A stretch of DNA of 64,000 bases from CAVQTK01 sp963716455 (GTDB taxonomy: Bacteria; Pseudomonadota; Gammaproteobacteria; Coxiellales; Coxiellaceae), in contig CAVQTK010000007.1 in the NCBI GenBank assembly GCA_963716455.1, positions 61,847 through 125,846 on the forward strand. The letters are read 5' to 3'. Positions 27,497 to 36,588 of the stretch are shown here, piece by piece. The first letter of the stretch is position 1, and the number at the start of each line of letters is the position of its first letter. The position numbers were made by a program, and so were the translations under genes. The notes below the pieces were generated by a model. It was not told the origin of the DNA. It did no database searches and was given only the letters and a program-made list of their open reading frames with translations.

Positions 27497-28038
27497 AATA
27501 TAAATATTCTTTAGGATTTATCTTAATCATTTTTATTTTCTTCATCTGCTCAGGGTGTGGCTGGGGATTACGTAATGCTAATAAGATACCTTCACCACTA
27601 AAGGTACTGTATTTGGATATCCAAAATCCGGATAGTACTTTAAGTGTGAATCTGAAAACCATTCTCCAGTCCCTGGAGATTACGCTAACTAAAACTCCAG
27701 AAGAAGCACCACTTCGCTTGCATATTTTTAATTACCTTTTTAAGCACAATAGTCCCGCGGTTGTCTCCAGTAATGTAGCTATTACTTATATATTTACCAT
27801 GAGTGTTATGGTGGAACTAACTGATTCTCATGGTCGATCAATCACCTCTCACCCTATTCAGGCATCAAGTTCATTAACAGTTAATGCCAATCAAATTTTC
27901 ACTATTAATTCTGCCACTATAATTCAACAACAATTACAAAGAGAAATTAGTAGCCTTATTTATTTCTGGCTAATCAATCAACAAACCCAACGATCATTAA
28001 TTTCTTTTCAAGAAAAAACTCATGCAGATCACCCTTAA
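27493..28038 (+). CDS. lptE: LPS-assembly lipoprotein LptE
   Basis: Outer-membrane lipoprotein that plugs LptD and delivers LPS to the cell surface. The 181-residue protein has a lipoprotein signal (LIIFIFFICSGCGWGLR, lipidated Cys about residue 18) followed by the GWGLR start common in this family. Similarity is weak by eye, as usual for LptE. Its position between leuS and holA is diagnostic: it overlaps leuS by 4 bp and holA by 17 bp. Confidence 0.88.
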   Translation: MKYKYSLGFILIIFIFFICSGCGWGLRNANKIPSPLKVLYLDIQNPDSTLSVNLKTILQSLEITLTKTPEEAPLRLHIFNYLFKHNSPAVVSSNVAITYIFTMSVMVELTDSHGRSITSHPIQASSSLTVNANQIFTINSATIIQQQLQREISSLIYFWLINQQTQRSLISFQEKTHADHP

Positions 28039-28969
28039 ACAACTCCATACTCATCTAAAAGGCCCGTTAGCCCCAATCTACTTACTAAGTGGCGAAACAC
28101 CTTTATTGATACAGGAATCTCGTGATGCAATTCGCCAAGCTTCAATTCAAGCTGGATATGAACACTTTCAACGTCTGACCATAGAACCGGGTTTTGAATG
28201 GACGCAATTAATCCAGTTGACGAATAATCATTACTTATTCGGTAATCAAAGTTTTATTGAATTGCACAACCTCACTGGTAAATTTGACGCTGAGGCCGCT
28301 AAAATTTTACTAGCTTATTGCAGCCAACTGCCTACCCAAACCATTCTTCTAATTACTACAGCAAAGTTAAGCTCTGCTCAACAAAAATCACGTTGGTATC
28401 AAGCAATTTCCAAAATCGGAATAACTCTCTCCATCTGGCCGCCAAAAAATCAAGAACTATTTCAATGGCTTAATAACAGAATGTTACAACGCGGTCTTAA
28501 ACCGAACCATGCAGCAGTGCAATTACTGGCTGAGCTTACGGAAGGAAATTTGCTAGCTAGTCAGCAGGCTATAATTAAATTGGATCTGCTTTATCCTCAG
28601 AAAGCAATTGGCATTCAGGAAATCACCACAGTAATGCATGACAGTGCACAATTTACCGTATTTGCTTTGAGTCAATATATGTTGCAAGGAGACGCGCGTA
28701 ATGTAGTACGAGTCCTGCAACATTTACAAGCTGAAGATTTTGAACCTGCTTTGGTGCTCTGGTTACTCGCCCGAGAATGTCGTGAACTGCTTTCAGCAAC
28801 CTCTTCTCGACAAGGAACTGTACGTTTGAACTCTGATCAATTAAAAAATCTTTTATCCGCTTGTCATGAAACAGATCAAATCATTAAAGGAATTAAACCT
28901 GGCCATGCTTGGGAAGCTTTAACTCAAATTAGCCTGGGATTATCGGGCAATTCTGCGTTGGCAAATTAA
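28022..28969 (+). CDS. holA: DNA polymerase III subunit delta
   Basis: Clamp-loader delta subunit, which opens the beta sliding clamp. The 315-residue protein starts MQITLKQLHTHLKGPLAPIYLLSGE, the normal N-terminus with the degenerate nucleotide-binding fold, followed by HNLTGKFD and the conserved ELTEGNLLASQQAIIKL of domain II. The C-terminal domain has VLWLLARECREL. It lies in the conserved leuS-lptE-holA-nadD cluster, with 18 bp to nadD. Confidence 0.94.
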   Translation: MQITLKQLHTHLKGPLAPIYLLSGETPLLIQESRDAIRQASIQAGYEHFQRLTIEPGFEWTQLIQLTNNHYLFGNQSFIELHNLTGKFDAEAAKILLAYCSQLPTQTILLITTAKLSSAQQKSRWYQAISKIGITLSIWPPKNQELFQWLNNRMLQRGLKPNHAAVQLLAELTEGNLLASQQAIIKLDLLYPQKAIGIQEITTVMHDSAQFTVFALSQYMLQGDARNVVRVLQHLQAEDFEPALVLWLLARECRELLSATSSRQGTVRLNSDQLKNLLSACHETDQIIKGIKPGHAWEALTQISLGLSGNSALAN

Positions 28970-28987
28970 ACCTCGTGAACACTTACT

Positions 28988-29656
28988 ATGAGCTTAACTA
29001 AAAATGGACGTTCTCATCTACTCGGTTTGTTTGGTGGTACCTTTGATCCTATTCATTATGGCCACTTGGGCATTGCTCAATATTTACTTACCCATTTACC
29101 TTTGGAAGAAATCCATTTTGTTCCCTGTTTAGCCCCTCCTCATCGCCCCGCACCGCAAGCTTCCCCCGAGCATCGTTTGGCCATGTTGCAATTAGCAATT
29201 AGCAATTGTGACCATTGGATTGTTAATAAAATCGATTTTCAGCGTCCAGGCCCCTCTTATATGATAGATACTTTGACCTTATTACATCAAATTTATCCTA
29301 CTGCACATTGGTGCTTAATTCTTGGCATGGATGCTTTTGCCAATTTTAATCATTGGCATCAATGGAAAAAAATTTTAACTTTGGCGCATTTAATTGTAAT
29401 TAACCGACCTGATTTCGAAATTCCCCATGCAAAATGGAGCAAACATTTGTTAGCTGAAGTACAAGTTGAATCCGCTAATGATTTGGTTTATTCCCCAGCG
29501 GGAAAAATTATATTCCAAACCGTTCCACCTATACCCATTTCCGCCACCCAAATCCGTTATCAAATCGCACATAACGATCAAAACTCTCTCTCATTACCAT
29601 TACCTAGTGAAATTGTCGCCTATATAAAACAGCATCATCTTTATCAAGAAAGGTAA
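28988..29656 (+). CDS. nadD: Nicotinate-nucleotide adenylyltransferase NadD
   Basis: Adenylates nicotinate mononucleotide in NAD synthesis. The 222-residue protein has the nucleotidyltransferase motif LFGGTFDPIHYGHL near the start, PSYMIDTLTLLHQ, GMDAFANFNHWHQW, and the second motif PISATQIR. It is the last gene of its operon here: the usual rsfS and rlmH partners do not follow, and the next gene is on the opposite strand only 4 bp away. Confidence 0.95.
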   Translation: MSLTKNGRSHLLGLFGGTFDPIHYGHLGIAQYLLTHLPLEEIHFVPCLAPPHRPAPQASPEHRLAMLQLAISNCDHWIVNKIDFQRPGPSYMIDTLTLLHQIYPTAHWCLILGMDAFANFNHWHQWKKILTLAHLIVINRPDFEIPHAKWSKHLLAEVQVESANDLVYSPAGKIIFQTVPPIPISATQIRYQIAHNDQNSLSLPLPSEIVAYIKQHHLYQER

Positions 29657-29660
29657 ACAA

Positions 29661-30563
29661 TTACGCATCACCTATATAAATTTTATGATTATCAAAATCA
29701 AAGTATACTAAATTCTCTTCATAAAAATTGGAACCGATAAAACCATCAAACGGAATATCAGAGGGTAAAGTATCATCTATTAAAAACCAGGTCTTTGGCA
29801 GGTAAATTTGATTATCTCCTACAAAGGAAAGGGATGACCATAACAAAGAGCAATGGGTCTGACGGTAAGTTTTATCCGCAGTGCAAGGAGCTATTTCACC
29901 AAAATTGACGCTTGATTTTATTTTAGAGGGTATAGCACCCGTATCCCAGATTAAAGTAGCAGGTTTATTATTTAATATTACCGAGGTAACAATACCACCT
30001 TGTATTTGAAAAGGGATGTTTATCCAATGTTCAGTAGAAAAGCCTATTAGAGAATGCTTTGCTGCTACTAATGTAACGTGTTCATGAGGGTAATCTAATA
30101 AGACATTAAATTTAGCCAAAAATCCTAAACCAATTAAACCATTTTGTGAAGCCTGAGTGCCAACAAAATTTTTTTTCGCTTCACTATTCCAAAATTTTAC
30201 TAGCTGGCCTTTTACATCATGCAGAAAAAAATTTCCTATCTTCAATTCAGGAATAAGCAGTTCTCTAAAGCAGGTTTTCTTGGAAGTGATTTGCGTGCAA
30301 TGTTCTTCACCTGTAAAGTGAATATTTATTCCTTCTAGGGCATGATTGGTCAATAAGATTTCTGATTTAGAGGCGCCTGTGTCTAGCAATAATGGAATCA
30401 TTTTACCTTGGATTTCAACGACTGTAGAAGGTAATCCATGAATCTTATTTCCGGTATTAAACTTTAAAGGTAAAGTAGTTTGGTTAGGAAAAAAATTATC
30501 TTGAGCAAAAACTACAGAACAAAAAAAACAAATCCACAAAGCGAAAAACCCTTTCACCCACAT
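29661..30563 (-). CDS. Secreted retropepsin/pepsin-like aspartic protease with two DTGA motifs
   Basis: The 300-residue protein has a signal peptide (FFALWICFFCSVVFAQ, cleavage near 20) and two aspartic-protease lobes in one chain: LLLDTGASKSE at about residue 56-66 and LIWDTGAIPSK about 150 residues later. Each lobe also has a hydrophobic-Gly partner segment (NGLIGLGFL; FDGFIGSNF). Bacterial retropepsin-like proteins usually have one DTGA and dimerise, so the two-lobe chain resembles a small pepsin. Periplasmic or secreted location is inferred from the signal. Four Cys could form disulfides. Substrate unknown. Confidence 0.7.
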   Translation of the reverse strand: MWVKGFFALWICFFCSVVFAQDNFFPNQTTLPLKFNTGNKIHGLPSTVVEIQGKMIPLLLDTGASKSEILLTNHALEGINIHFTGEEHCTQITSKKTCFRELLIPELKIGNFFLHDVKGQLVKFWNSEAKKNFVGTQASQNGLIGLGFLAKFNVLLDYPHEHVTLVAAKHSLIGFSTEHWINIPFQIQGGIVTSVILNNKPATLIWDTGAIPSKIKSSVNFGEIAPCTADKTYRQTHCSLLWSSLSFVGDNQIYLPKTWFLIDDTLPSDIPFDGFIGSNFYEENLVYFDFDNHKIYIGDA

Positions 30564-30687
30564 TATAAAAAATCCTCTTTTTTACCAATGATTCAGACAT
30601 GCTCACTGTGAGCTCGTGATGAGACAGACTGGGTTATTAGACCTAGTCCTTTCTAGACGTTCTGTTATCAGCCGAATGTTTTATTTT

Positions 30688-31308
30688 TTAATCATTATCT
30701 AATTCATCCTCATGCCTATGATGATCTTTTTTCATAACTAGTATTCGATAACGGTCCAACCGAACTTCCTTTCCTCCATAGCCTATGTTACATGCGCCCG
30801 CTACTATTTTACCTGGATGGGTTCCTTGAAATTCATAATGCGCCCGACAAATATACAGGGGAGAACCATTTTCAAAACCTCCTTGCACCGCCGAGGGGGG
30901 AATATGACCAAATTTTGATTTAGCCCAATGTAAATCTCTTCCTACTAAAACTTTGAAATTATCTAGTGGAATTTCTGCACCTCCATAAGTTATGTTACAG
31001 CGACCTGCTACTACTTTACCTGGATGCATGCCTCCCGCATATCGAGCTTGGCAAACATACAGCACTTGGCCATTTTCAGCTCCACCTACTACTGCGTGAT
31101 GAGGTATACGACCATGCCTTATAAAACGCCATTGATAACTACCATAAAGGGTTTCTCTTTCTATAGAATTTTCCTCAAAACCATCATTAGGCATAGTATT
31201 ATCTGTGCTAAAACCTACGTTAACATAAGTTTGAGCTTGGACAAAAGAAGATACATTCATAAGAGAAATGGTTAATGCAGTCAATAAACTATATCTTATT
31301 ATTTTCAT
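30688..31308 (-). CDS. Secreted DM9-repeat (DUF3421) protein
   Basis: A 206-residue protein with a signal peptide (MKIIRYSLLTALTISLMNV…SFVQA, cleavage about residue 25). Two tandem DM9 repeats follow: one with GRIPHHAVVGGAENG, HPGKVVAG and CNITYGG, the second with GHIPPSAVQGGFENG, HPGKIVAG and CNIGYGG. DM9 proteins are best known from insects and molluscs, where some bind mannose. The C-terminus is charged and His/Asp-rich. The ATG at 31308 was preferred to the frame start at 31338 because it begins the signal peptide. A secreted lectin acting in a host is plausible but unproven. Confidence 0.75.
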   Translation of the reverse strand: MKIIRYSLLTALTISLMNVSSFVQAQTYVNVGFSTDNTMPNDGFEENSIERETLYGSYQWRFIRHGRIPHHAVVGGAENGQVLYVCQARYAGGMHPGKVVAGRCNITYGGAEIPLDNFKVLVGRDLHWAKSKFGHIPPSAVQGGFENGSPLYICRAHYEFQGTHPGKIVAGACNIGYGGKEVRLDRYRILVMKKDHHRHEDELDND

Positions 31309-31419
31309 ATTTTGCTCCAAAATTATTTTTTCATACATTCAAATTCTAAAAGAATAACTTGCTAAAATCTACCTTTTGCGTTATATTAGCCCACCTAAGA
31401 TTCAGAGGGATATTCAACC

Positions 31420-31656
31420 ATGCAACCAAATATTCATCCTAATTATCACGAAGTAGTTTTTACTTGTAGTTGTGGACATCGCTTTACAGTAAGATCAACA
31501 ATAGAACAAGAAGAAGTCCACTTGGATATTTGTTCTAAGTGTCATCCTTTTTTCACCGGCCAACAAAAGATGATTGATACTGCAGGGCGCGTTGAACGCT
31601 TTAAGCAGCGCTATAAGAGAACAAATCCCAAAAAATCTGAAAAAACTGCTGATTAA
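31420..31656 (+). CDS. rpmE: 50S ribosomal protein L31
   Basis: The 78-residue protein has the L31 pattern HPNYHEVVFTCSCG, then CSKCHPFFTGQQ and GRVERFKQRY. The paired cysteines (CSC and CSKC) make it the zinc-containing type. It is a single-gene unit on plus with no ribosomal neighbours, which is usual for rpmE. Confidence 0.95.
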   Translation: MQPNIHPNYHEVVFTCSCGHRFTVRSTIEQEEVHLDICSKCHPFFTGQQKMIDTAGRVERFKQRYKRTNPKKSEKTAD

Positions 31657-31870
31657 AGATTTTTCAACTGGACGCTGGAATACCTGCCGACAAGTGAGCG
31701 TCCGGATATGAGCATTCCAAGCTTCAGAGTGAGTTATCACGTCCCAGTAGACTTTAGTTTTACATATCTATTATAATTAGAACATATCAAATATAATTTC
31801 AAAAAGTATAATTAATTCGTATCAATAGAAGTTTTAGTATGTTAAAGTTTTTAAAAATTTTTATAAGGAA
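31657..31870. other. Intergenic region with imperfect inverted repeat
   Basis: Just after rpmE, GGACGCT near 31671 is mirrored by AGCGTCC near 31695, a 7-bp stem with a long loop, and GGAAT by ATTCC a little further out of order. No U-tract follows. The remaining sequence is AT-rich and probably carries the promoter of the small gene at 31871, which is preceded by AAGGA. Confidence 0.3.
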
Positions 31871-32158
31871 ATGCAGTATGAAAATTTTTTTAAAGGATAT
31901 ATAAACGCATTAACAATCATTCCAGATAAAAATTTTCCTAAGGTTGACTCAAGAGATATTCTTCAGATTTCTGATGAGGATGCCTTAAAAAAAGACTGGG
32001 AAGAAGTTGGTAAAGACATTCATTCTGCTATGAGAAAACTTGGGTTATGGTTTGGATTTATACTTACATTAACCATAATTGGATTGGGATTTGTTTTGCT
32101 ACTTTACAACAAAGTTGCTATTGGAACCATTTTTTGTGGCATTGCGATGCACCGATAA
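31871..32158 (+). CDS. Small hypothetical protein with one membrane helix
   Basis: A 95-residue protein starting MQYENFFKGYINALTIIP, preceded by an AAGGA ribosome-binding site 5 bp upstream. Residues ~55-80 form a hydrophobic helix (LWFGFILTLTIIGLGFVLLL), and the region before it is acidic. No family is recognised. The convergent neighbour is dusA. A real gene is supported by the ribosome-binding site and the clean membrane segment, but not by any homology I can name. Confidence 0.5.
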   Translation: MQYENFFKGYINALTIIPDKNFPKVDSRDILQISDEDALKKDWEEVGKDIHSAMRKLGLWFGFILTLTIIGLGFVLLLYNKVAIGTIFCGIAMHR

Positions 32159-32208
32159 TTGCCGTTTTTTGTTCAAGAAGTTTGCAAATCTTTGCTTCAC
32201 ACTGATGT

Positions 32209-33222
32209 TCAAAATGATATTTTAATGTTAAAATGTTCAGTGGTTTCTGGGATTAAAGGGAATTCTTGACCTAATTTTTGCATTAAATTAAATATCGACT
32301 CTGCATTATTTATCTTTTTCCCATATTCATTTAAAAGAAGACGCCAATGTCTTGCTCCCCGCTGTCCATGAAATAAACCCATTAAGTGACAAAATAATTT
32401 ATACACTGGTGTTCCATTTAAATATTGATGCGCAATGTATGGCAAGTAACCATTTAAAATATCTTGTCGGTTTTTTTCAGGTAGAGCTTGTTGAAAAAAG
32501 AATTTATCCACACTCGCCATTAAGTACGGATTGGTATAAGCTTCTCGGCCAATCATAACCCCATCCACAAACTGTAAGTGCCGCTGAATTTCGTCCAAAG
32601 TTTTTATACCCCCATTGATTATTATTTCTAAATGAGGGAAATCATGCTTAAGTTGATAGACTTTGTCATAATGTAGAGGGGGGATAGAGCGATTTTGATG
32701 AGGATTTAAACCTCGCAACCATGCTTTGCGTGCATGAATAATAAATGTCTCACAGCCTGCTTTATTCACTAATTCTACAAATTGATGCAATTCCTCGTAG
32801 CTATCTTGATCATCTACTCCGGTCCTTGTTTTTACCGTTACTGGAATTTTAACAGCATTCCTCATGGCTGCTACTGCCTCTGCCACAATACCCGGTTTTT
32901 TTATTAAACAGGCACCAAATTCCCCAGCATGAGCGCGAGTACTAGGGCATCCTACATTAAAGTTTATTTCATCGTAAGCAAGATCTTCTGCTATTCGAGC
33001 GCAAATTCCGAGGTCTTTAGGACATGAACCGCCCAATTGTAAAGCTAATGGATGTTCACAAGAAGAAAATTCTAAAAATTTTTTCTCTTTGCTATGAATA
33101 ATTGATGCAGTAGAAACCATTTCAGTGTAAAGCCAGGTTTGCTTGGTAATAAGTCGCATCAAAAACCGAAAATGTCGATCTGTATATGCCATCATCGGAG
33201 CAATAGCTATCTTTCTACTCAT
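32209..33222 (-). CDS. dusA: tRNA-dihydrouridine(20/20a) synthase DusA
   Basis: FMN-dependent enzyme that reduces U20/U20a in the tRNA D-loop. The 337-residue protein begins with APMMAYTDRHFRFLMR and has LQLGGSCPKDL, the catalytic Cys in NFNVGCPSTRA, and the FMN-binding VKTRTGVDD and INGGIKTLDE segments. HFRFLMR and the GARHWRLLL C-terminal segment are DusA rather than DusB/DusC features. It is a monocistronic gene on minus. Confidence 0.93.
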   Translation of the reverse strand: MSRKIAIAPMMAYTDRHFRFLMRLITKQTWLYTEMVSTASIIHSKEKKFLEFSSCEHPLALQLGGSCPKDLGICARIAEDLAYDEINFNVGCPSTRAHAGEFGACLIKKPGIVAEAVAAMRNAVKIPVTVKTRTGVDDQDSYEELHQFVELVNKAGCETFIIHARKAWLRGLNPHQNRSIPPLHYDKVYQLKHDFPHLEIIINGGIKTLDEIQRHLQFVDGVMIGREAYTNPYLMASVDKFFFQQALPEKNRQDILNGYLPYIAHQYLNGTPVYKLFCHLMGLFHGQRGARHWRLLLNEYGKKINNAESIFNLMQKLGQEFPLIPETTEHFNIKISF

Positions 33223-33423
33223 TTATTTACCACTAAATTGACACATCTCTTAAAAAACCTATACTTACTATTAGTAAACATAATAATTACATAAATTAGA
33301 TGAGTCTTTCAATAATAGTTTATTAACATTAAAATTTAAATTTTTTGATGGACCTTCCTATCTATAAGTGAGCTATTTAAAAACCAAGGTTTTTGCAGGG
33401 AATCTAATGAAGGAATATAGGGT

Positions 33424-34443
33424 ATGCAAATAGGGATAGGAATTATACTAGCTTTCATTGCAGGAATAGCCAATGGCTCATTTGCGCTGCCTACTAAGAA
33501 AATAAAAAAATGGAATTTTGAGCAAATTTGGCTCAATTACTCTTTTTGGGCTTTCGTAGTATTCCCATGGGCATTTATTTTATTTCTAGCCCCAGAAGCA
33601 TTGACAATTTATCGCTCAATGAGCTTATATCAATGGTTAATAATAATAATAGGAGGAGCACTTTTTGGTGTAGGCCAAGTTTGCTTCGCCCGTGCATTGA
33701 CCATGATCGGTTTAAGTCTAGGATTTGTTATTAACATTGGCTTAGGTACTGCGTTAGGTTTTTTATTACCTTTAGTAGTATTTCATCCAGAGAAAATTTT
33801 ATCACTTTTTGGCTTAGTCACCTTAATAGGAACTCTTATCATTCTTTTCGGACTCTTTCTTTCTTATCAAGCGGGTAATGAGCGTGAAGCTCACGCTAAA
33901 CTGAAAAACTCTCAAATGTCTTCAGGAAATTATAACCTGGGTGTTATTTTAGCTGTCATAGCTGGCGTTTTCTCTGCAGATCAAAACTTCACTTTTGCAG
34001 CTACAAATAGTATCCAGCAGCTAGCCATACACAATGGGCTATCATCATTAGCTTCTGCAATTATTATTTGGCCGATTTTTTTACTTTCAGCCTTTATCCC
34101 TTATGCATTGTATATGCTGCTACTTCATTTTCGCAATAAATCTTCAGCAAATTATTTACGTCCGCAGTCAGTATCAAATATTATCGCTTCTATCTTCATG
34201 GGTATTTTTTGGTTCTGTTCTTTAACACTTTATAGTAAAGCATCTTCGCTTATTGGAAGTCTTGGACCCGTAATTGCCTGGCCTTTATTTATGGTAGTAA
34301 TAATACTCACTTCAAATTTTTGGGGATGGCATTTTCAAGAATGGTCGGCCTCAAGCCAAAGAGTACGACTTAAGGCATTATTATCCATTCTTATTTTGAT
34401 AATTGCAGTTATTGTTTTGGGTTATAGTGCCACTTTAGCTTAA
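33424..34443 (+). CDS. RhaT-family sugar/proton symporter
   Basis: A 339-residue integral membrane protein with about ten hydrophobic segments. The pattern ANGSFALPTKKIKKWNFE and then GGALFGVGQVCFARAL matches the L-rhamnose-proton symporter family (RhaT), which sits in the drug/metabolite transporter superfamily. E. coli RhaT has 344 residues. No rhamnose catabolic genes are near, so the substrate is uncertain and the gene symbol is left empty. Confidence 0.75.
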   Translation: MQIGIGIILAFIAGIANGSFALPTKKIKKWNFEQIWLNYSFWAFVVFPWAFILFLAPEALTIYRSMSLYQWLIIIIGGALFGVGQVCFARALTMIGLSLGFVINIGLGTALGFLLPLVVFHPEKILSLFGLVTLIGTLIILFGLFLSYQAGNEREAHAKLKNSQMSSGNYNLGVILAVIAGVFSADQNFTFAATNSIQQLAIHNGLSSLASAIIIWPIFLLSAFIPYALYMLLLHFRNKSSANYLRPQSVSNIIASIFMGIFWFCSLTLYSKASSLIGSLGPVIAWPLFMVVIILTSNFWGWHFQEWSASSQRVRLKALLSILILIIAVIVLGYSATLA

Positions 34444-34462
34444 AATTTGTGTTGCAAACCAT

Positions 34463-35941
34463 TTACTTAAATTTAGCTTGCTCACTACGAGAGTTAGCTA
34501 GCTTGGTTAAATAAGTTGCATTTATATCTCCAGTTACATACTGGCCAGTAAAAACAGAATCTTCAAAACGTTCGATACGATCTGCTGGGCTAATAGCTGC
34601 TTCATTCACTGCTTCATAAAGATCATTGAGATTTTGGTAAATTAACCAGTCAGCACCAATAACCTGTTTTACTTCTTCATTAGTACGACCATAGGCAATC
34701 AGCTCTCGAGGATTAGGCATGTCAATGCCATACACATTTGGGTAATAAACAGGTGGAGCAGCCGAAGCAAAATAAACTTTATTAGCTCCTGCATCACGTG
34801 CCATTTGAATAATTTCTTTCGAAGTAGTACCACGCACAATCGAGTCATCAACTAATAACACATTTTTATTCATAAATTCTGTTCGCATAGCGTTTAATTT
34901 CATACGTACTGAATTACGGCGCTGTGTTTGGGCTGGCATGATAAAGGTTCGGCCAATATAACGGTTTTTTATAAAACCCTCCGAATAGGGCACTCCTAGG
35001 CGTTGAGCTAAAGGTAGAGCTATGTTGCGGCTTGTATCTGGAATTGGTATCACTACATCAATGTCATGATTCGGTCTTATTTGCAAAATATTTTCAGCTA
35101 ACTTTTCTCCCATCTTTAATCGGGCATGATAGACAGAAATTTTATCAATGACAGAGTCTGGACGAGCTAAGTATACATACTCAAATAAACAGGGTGTATG
35201 GTGTGTATCTAATACACATTTTTCTTGAAAAAAACCACCCGATTGATCAATATAAATAGCTTCACCTGGGGCAACATCATCAACTACTTGATAACCTAAA
35301 GCATCTAATGCAATACTTTCTGAGGCAATCATATAATCTGTACCGCGTTCAGTCTGGCGCTTCCCATAAACCAAAGGTCGAATACCATAAGGATCTCGAA
35401 AGGCAACAATTCCATACCCTGTTATCATAGCGATAGCTGAGTAAGCTCCACGTACGCGTTGATATACTTTTTTTAAGGCTCTAAACAATTCACTGGGGGT
35501 AAGTCTTACACCTCCAGTAAGATGTAATTCATGGGCGAAAACGTTTAATAAAACTTCTGTATCCGATTCTGTATTTAAATGACGTAAATCACTACGAATT
35601 AAATCATTGGCTAAAGTTTCTGCATTTGTTAAATTGCCATTATGGACAATACTTAAACCGTAAGGGGAATTAACATAGAAAGGCTGAGATTCTGCTGCAC
35701 TCTGTGTGCCGGCTGTGGGATAACGAACATGACCCAAACCCATATGGCCTTGCAAACGCTTCATATGAACATCACGAATAGCATCACGAACTAACCCATT
35801 TGCTTTGCGCAAATAAACTCGCTGACCGTCGCCGGTGGTAATACCAGCCGCATCTTGTCCACGATGCTGAATAATAGTCAACGCATCATAAATATCCTGG
35901 TTAACTAATCCAGTTGCCACTGTACCAACAATACCACACAT
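34463..35941 (-). CDS. purF: Amidophosphoribosyltransferase PurF
   Basis: First committed enzyme of purine synthesis, converting PRPP and glutamine to phosphoribosylamine. The 492-residue protein begins MCGIVGTV, the Cys after Met being the glutaminase nucleophile, and keeps GLGHVRYPTAG and SIVHNGNL. The PRPP-binding loop is LLVDDSIVRGTTSKEI. It follows cvpA by 87 bp in the conserved folC-dedD-cvpA-purF order. Confidence 0.97.
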   Translation of the reverse strand: MCGIVGTVATGLVNQDIYDALTIIQHRGQDAAGITTGDGQRVYLRKANGLVRDAIRDVHMKRLQGHMGLGHVRYPTAGTQSAAESQPFYVNSPYGLSIVHNGNLTNAETLANDLIRSDLRHLNTESDTEVLLNVFAHELHLTGGVRLTPSELFRALKKVYQRVRGAYSAIAMITGYGIVAFRDPYGIRPLVYGKRQTERGTDYMIASESIALDALGYQVVDDVAPGEAIYIDQSGGFFQEKCVLDTHHTPCLFEYVYLARPDSVIDKISVYHARLKMGEKLAENILQIRPNHDIDVVIPIPDTSRNIALPLAQRLGVPYSEGFIKNRYIGRTFIMPAQTQRRNSVRMKLNAMRTEFMNKNVLLVDDSIVRGTTSKEIIQMARDAGANKVYFASAAPPVYYPNVYGIDMPNPRELIAYGRTNEEVKQVIGADWLIYQNLNDLYEAVNEAAISPADRIERFEDSVFTGQYVTGDINATYLTKLANSRSEQAKFK

Positions 35942-36028
35942 ATTTTGACCTTTATCTTTCTTATTTTACTAAAACCTAATAGCTCAAAGCCCGCCGGCAG
36001 TTATCTTGTTTAAGCAATTACGATAAAC

Positions 36029-36571
36029 TTAATCCAAATTAACTTCCTGCTCTGGGTCTTTTGACAAAACCAGATTATTCATTTGTTCCGGAAAAAAATC
36101 ATGTAGCCAATTGAGAACGCCTTTAAACTGCGGAGTTAATTGTGAGGCTTTTAAAGCAGGTTGCTCTTTTAAGGCAGTAACGTTAACAAACAATAATATA
36201 ATAGCAATGAGTAAAATACCACGCACAAAACCAAAAAAAATACCTAAAACTCGATCTATTCCCCGAACTGGAGAACCGTGTAACAATGATTTTACTAACG
36301 AGTTTATAACAAGACCGATAATTAAAATTAATAGCAAGATTCCAATAAAGGTAATTGTATGACGTAATGTTTCTGATGCGATATAAGGGGTAAGATAATC
36401 ACTGAATGGTATATAGAAATTAAATGCTAAGACAAAAGCTGCAATCCAGGTAACTAAAGACACCGCTTCACGAACAAAACCACGAAAGAAGCTAATTAAA
36501 ATAGAGAAAAACAATATAACTAGGATTAAATAATCAACCCAATTTAGGTCAATCCAGGAGATGTTACTCAT
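36029..36571 (-). CDS. cvpA: CvpA family membrane protein
   Basis: A 180-residue inner-membrane protein with about four hydrophobic segments, beginning WVDYLILVILFFSILISFFRGFVREAVSL, the typical CvpA N-terminus, and the conserved PVRGIDRVLGIFFGFVRG motif. E. coli CvpA is needed for colicin V production and affects envelope stress; its molecular role is not settled. The gene lies between the SPOR-domain gene and purF, as in E. coli. Confidence 0.93.
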   Translation of the reverse strand: MSNISWIDLNWVDYLILVILFFSILISFFRGFVREAVSLVTWIAAFVLAFNFYIPFSDYLTPYIASETLRHTITFIGILLLILIIGLVINSLVKSLLHGSPVRGIDRVLGIFFGFVRGILLIAIILLFVNVTALKEQPALKASQLTPQFKGVLNWLHDFFPEQMNNLVLSKDPEQEVNLD

Positions 36572-36588
36572 GTATAAGGTTTAAAAAG

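Noticed and set aside
30612..30624. Palindrome GCTCAC-T-GTGAGC as a terminator or operator
   Set aside because: The stem is only 6 bp, there is no U-tract, and no regulator is known to fit; it may be chance.
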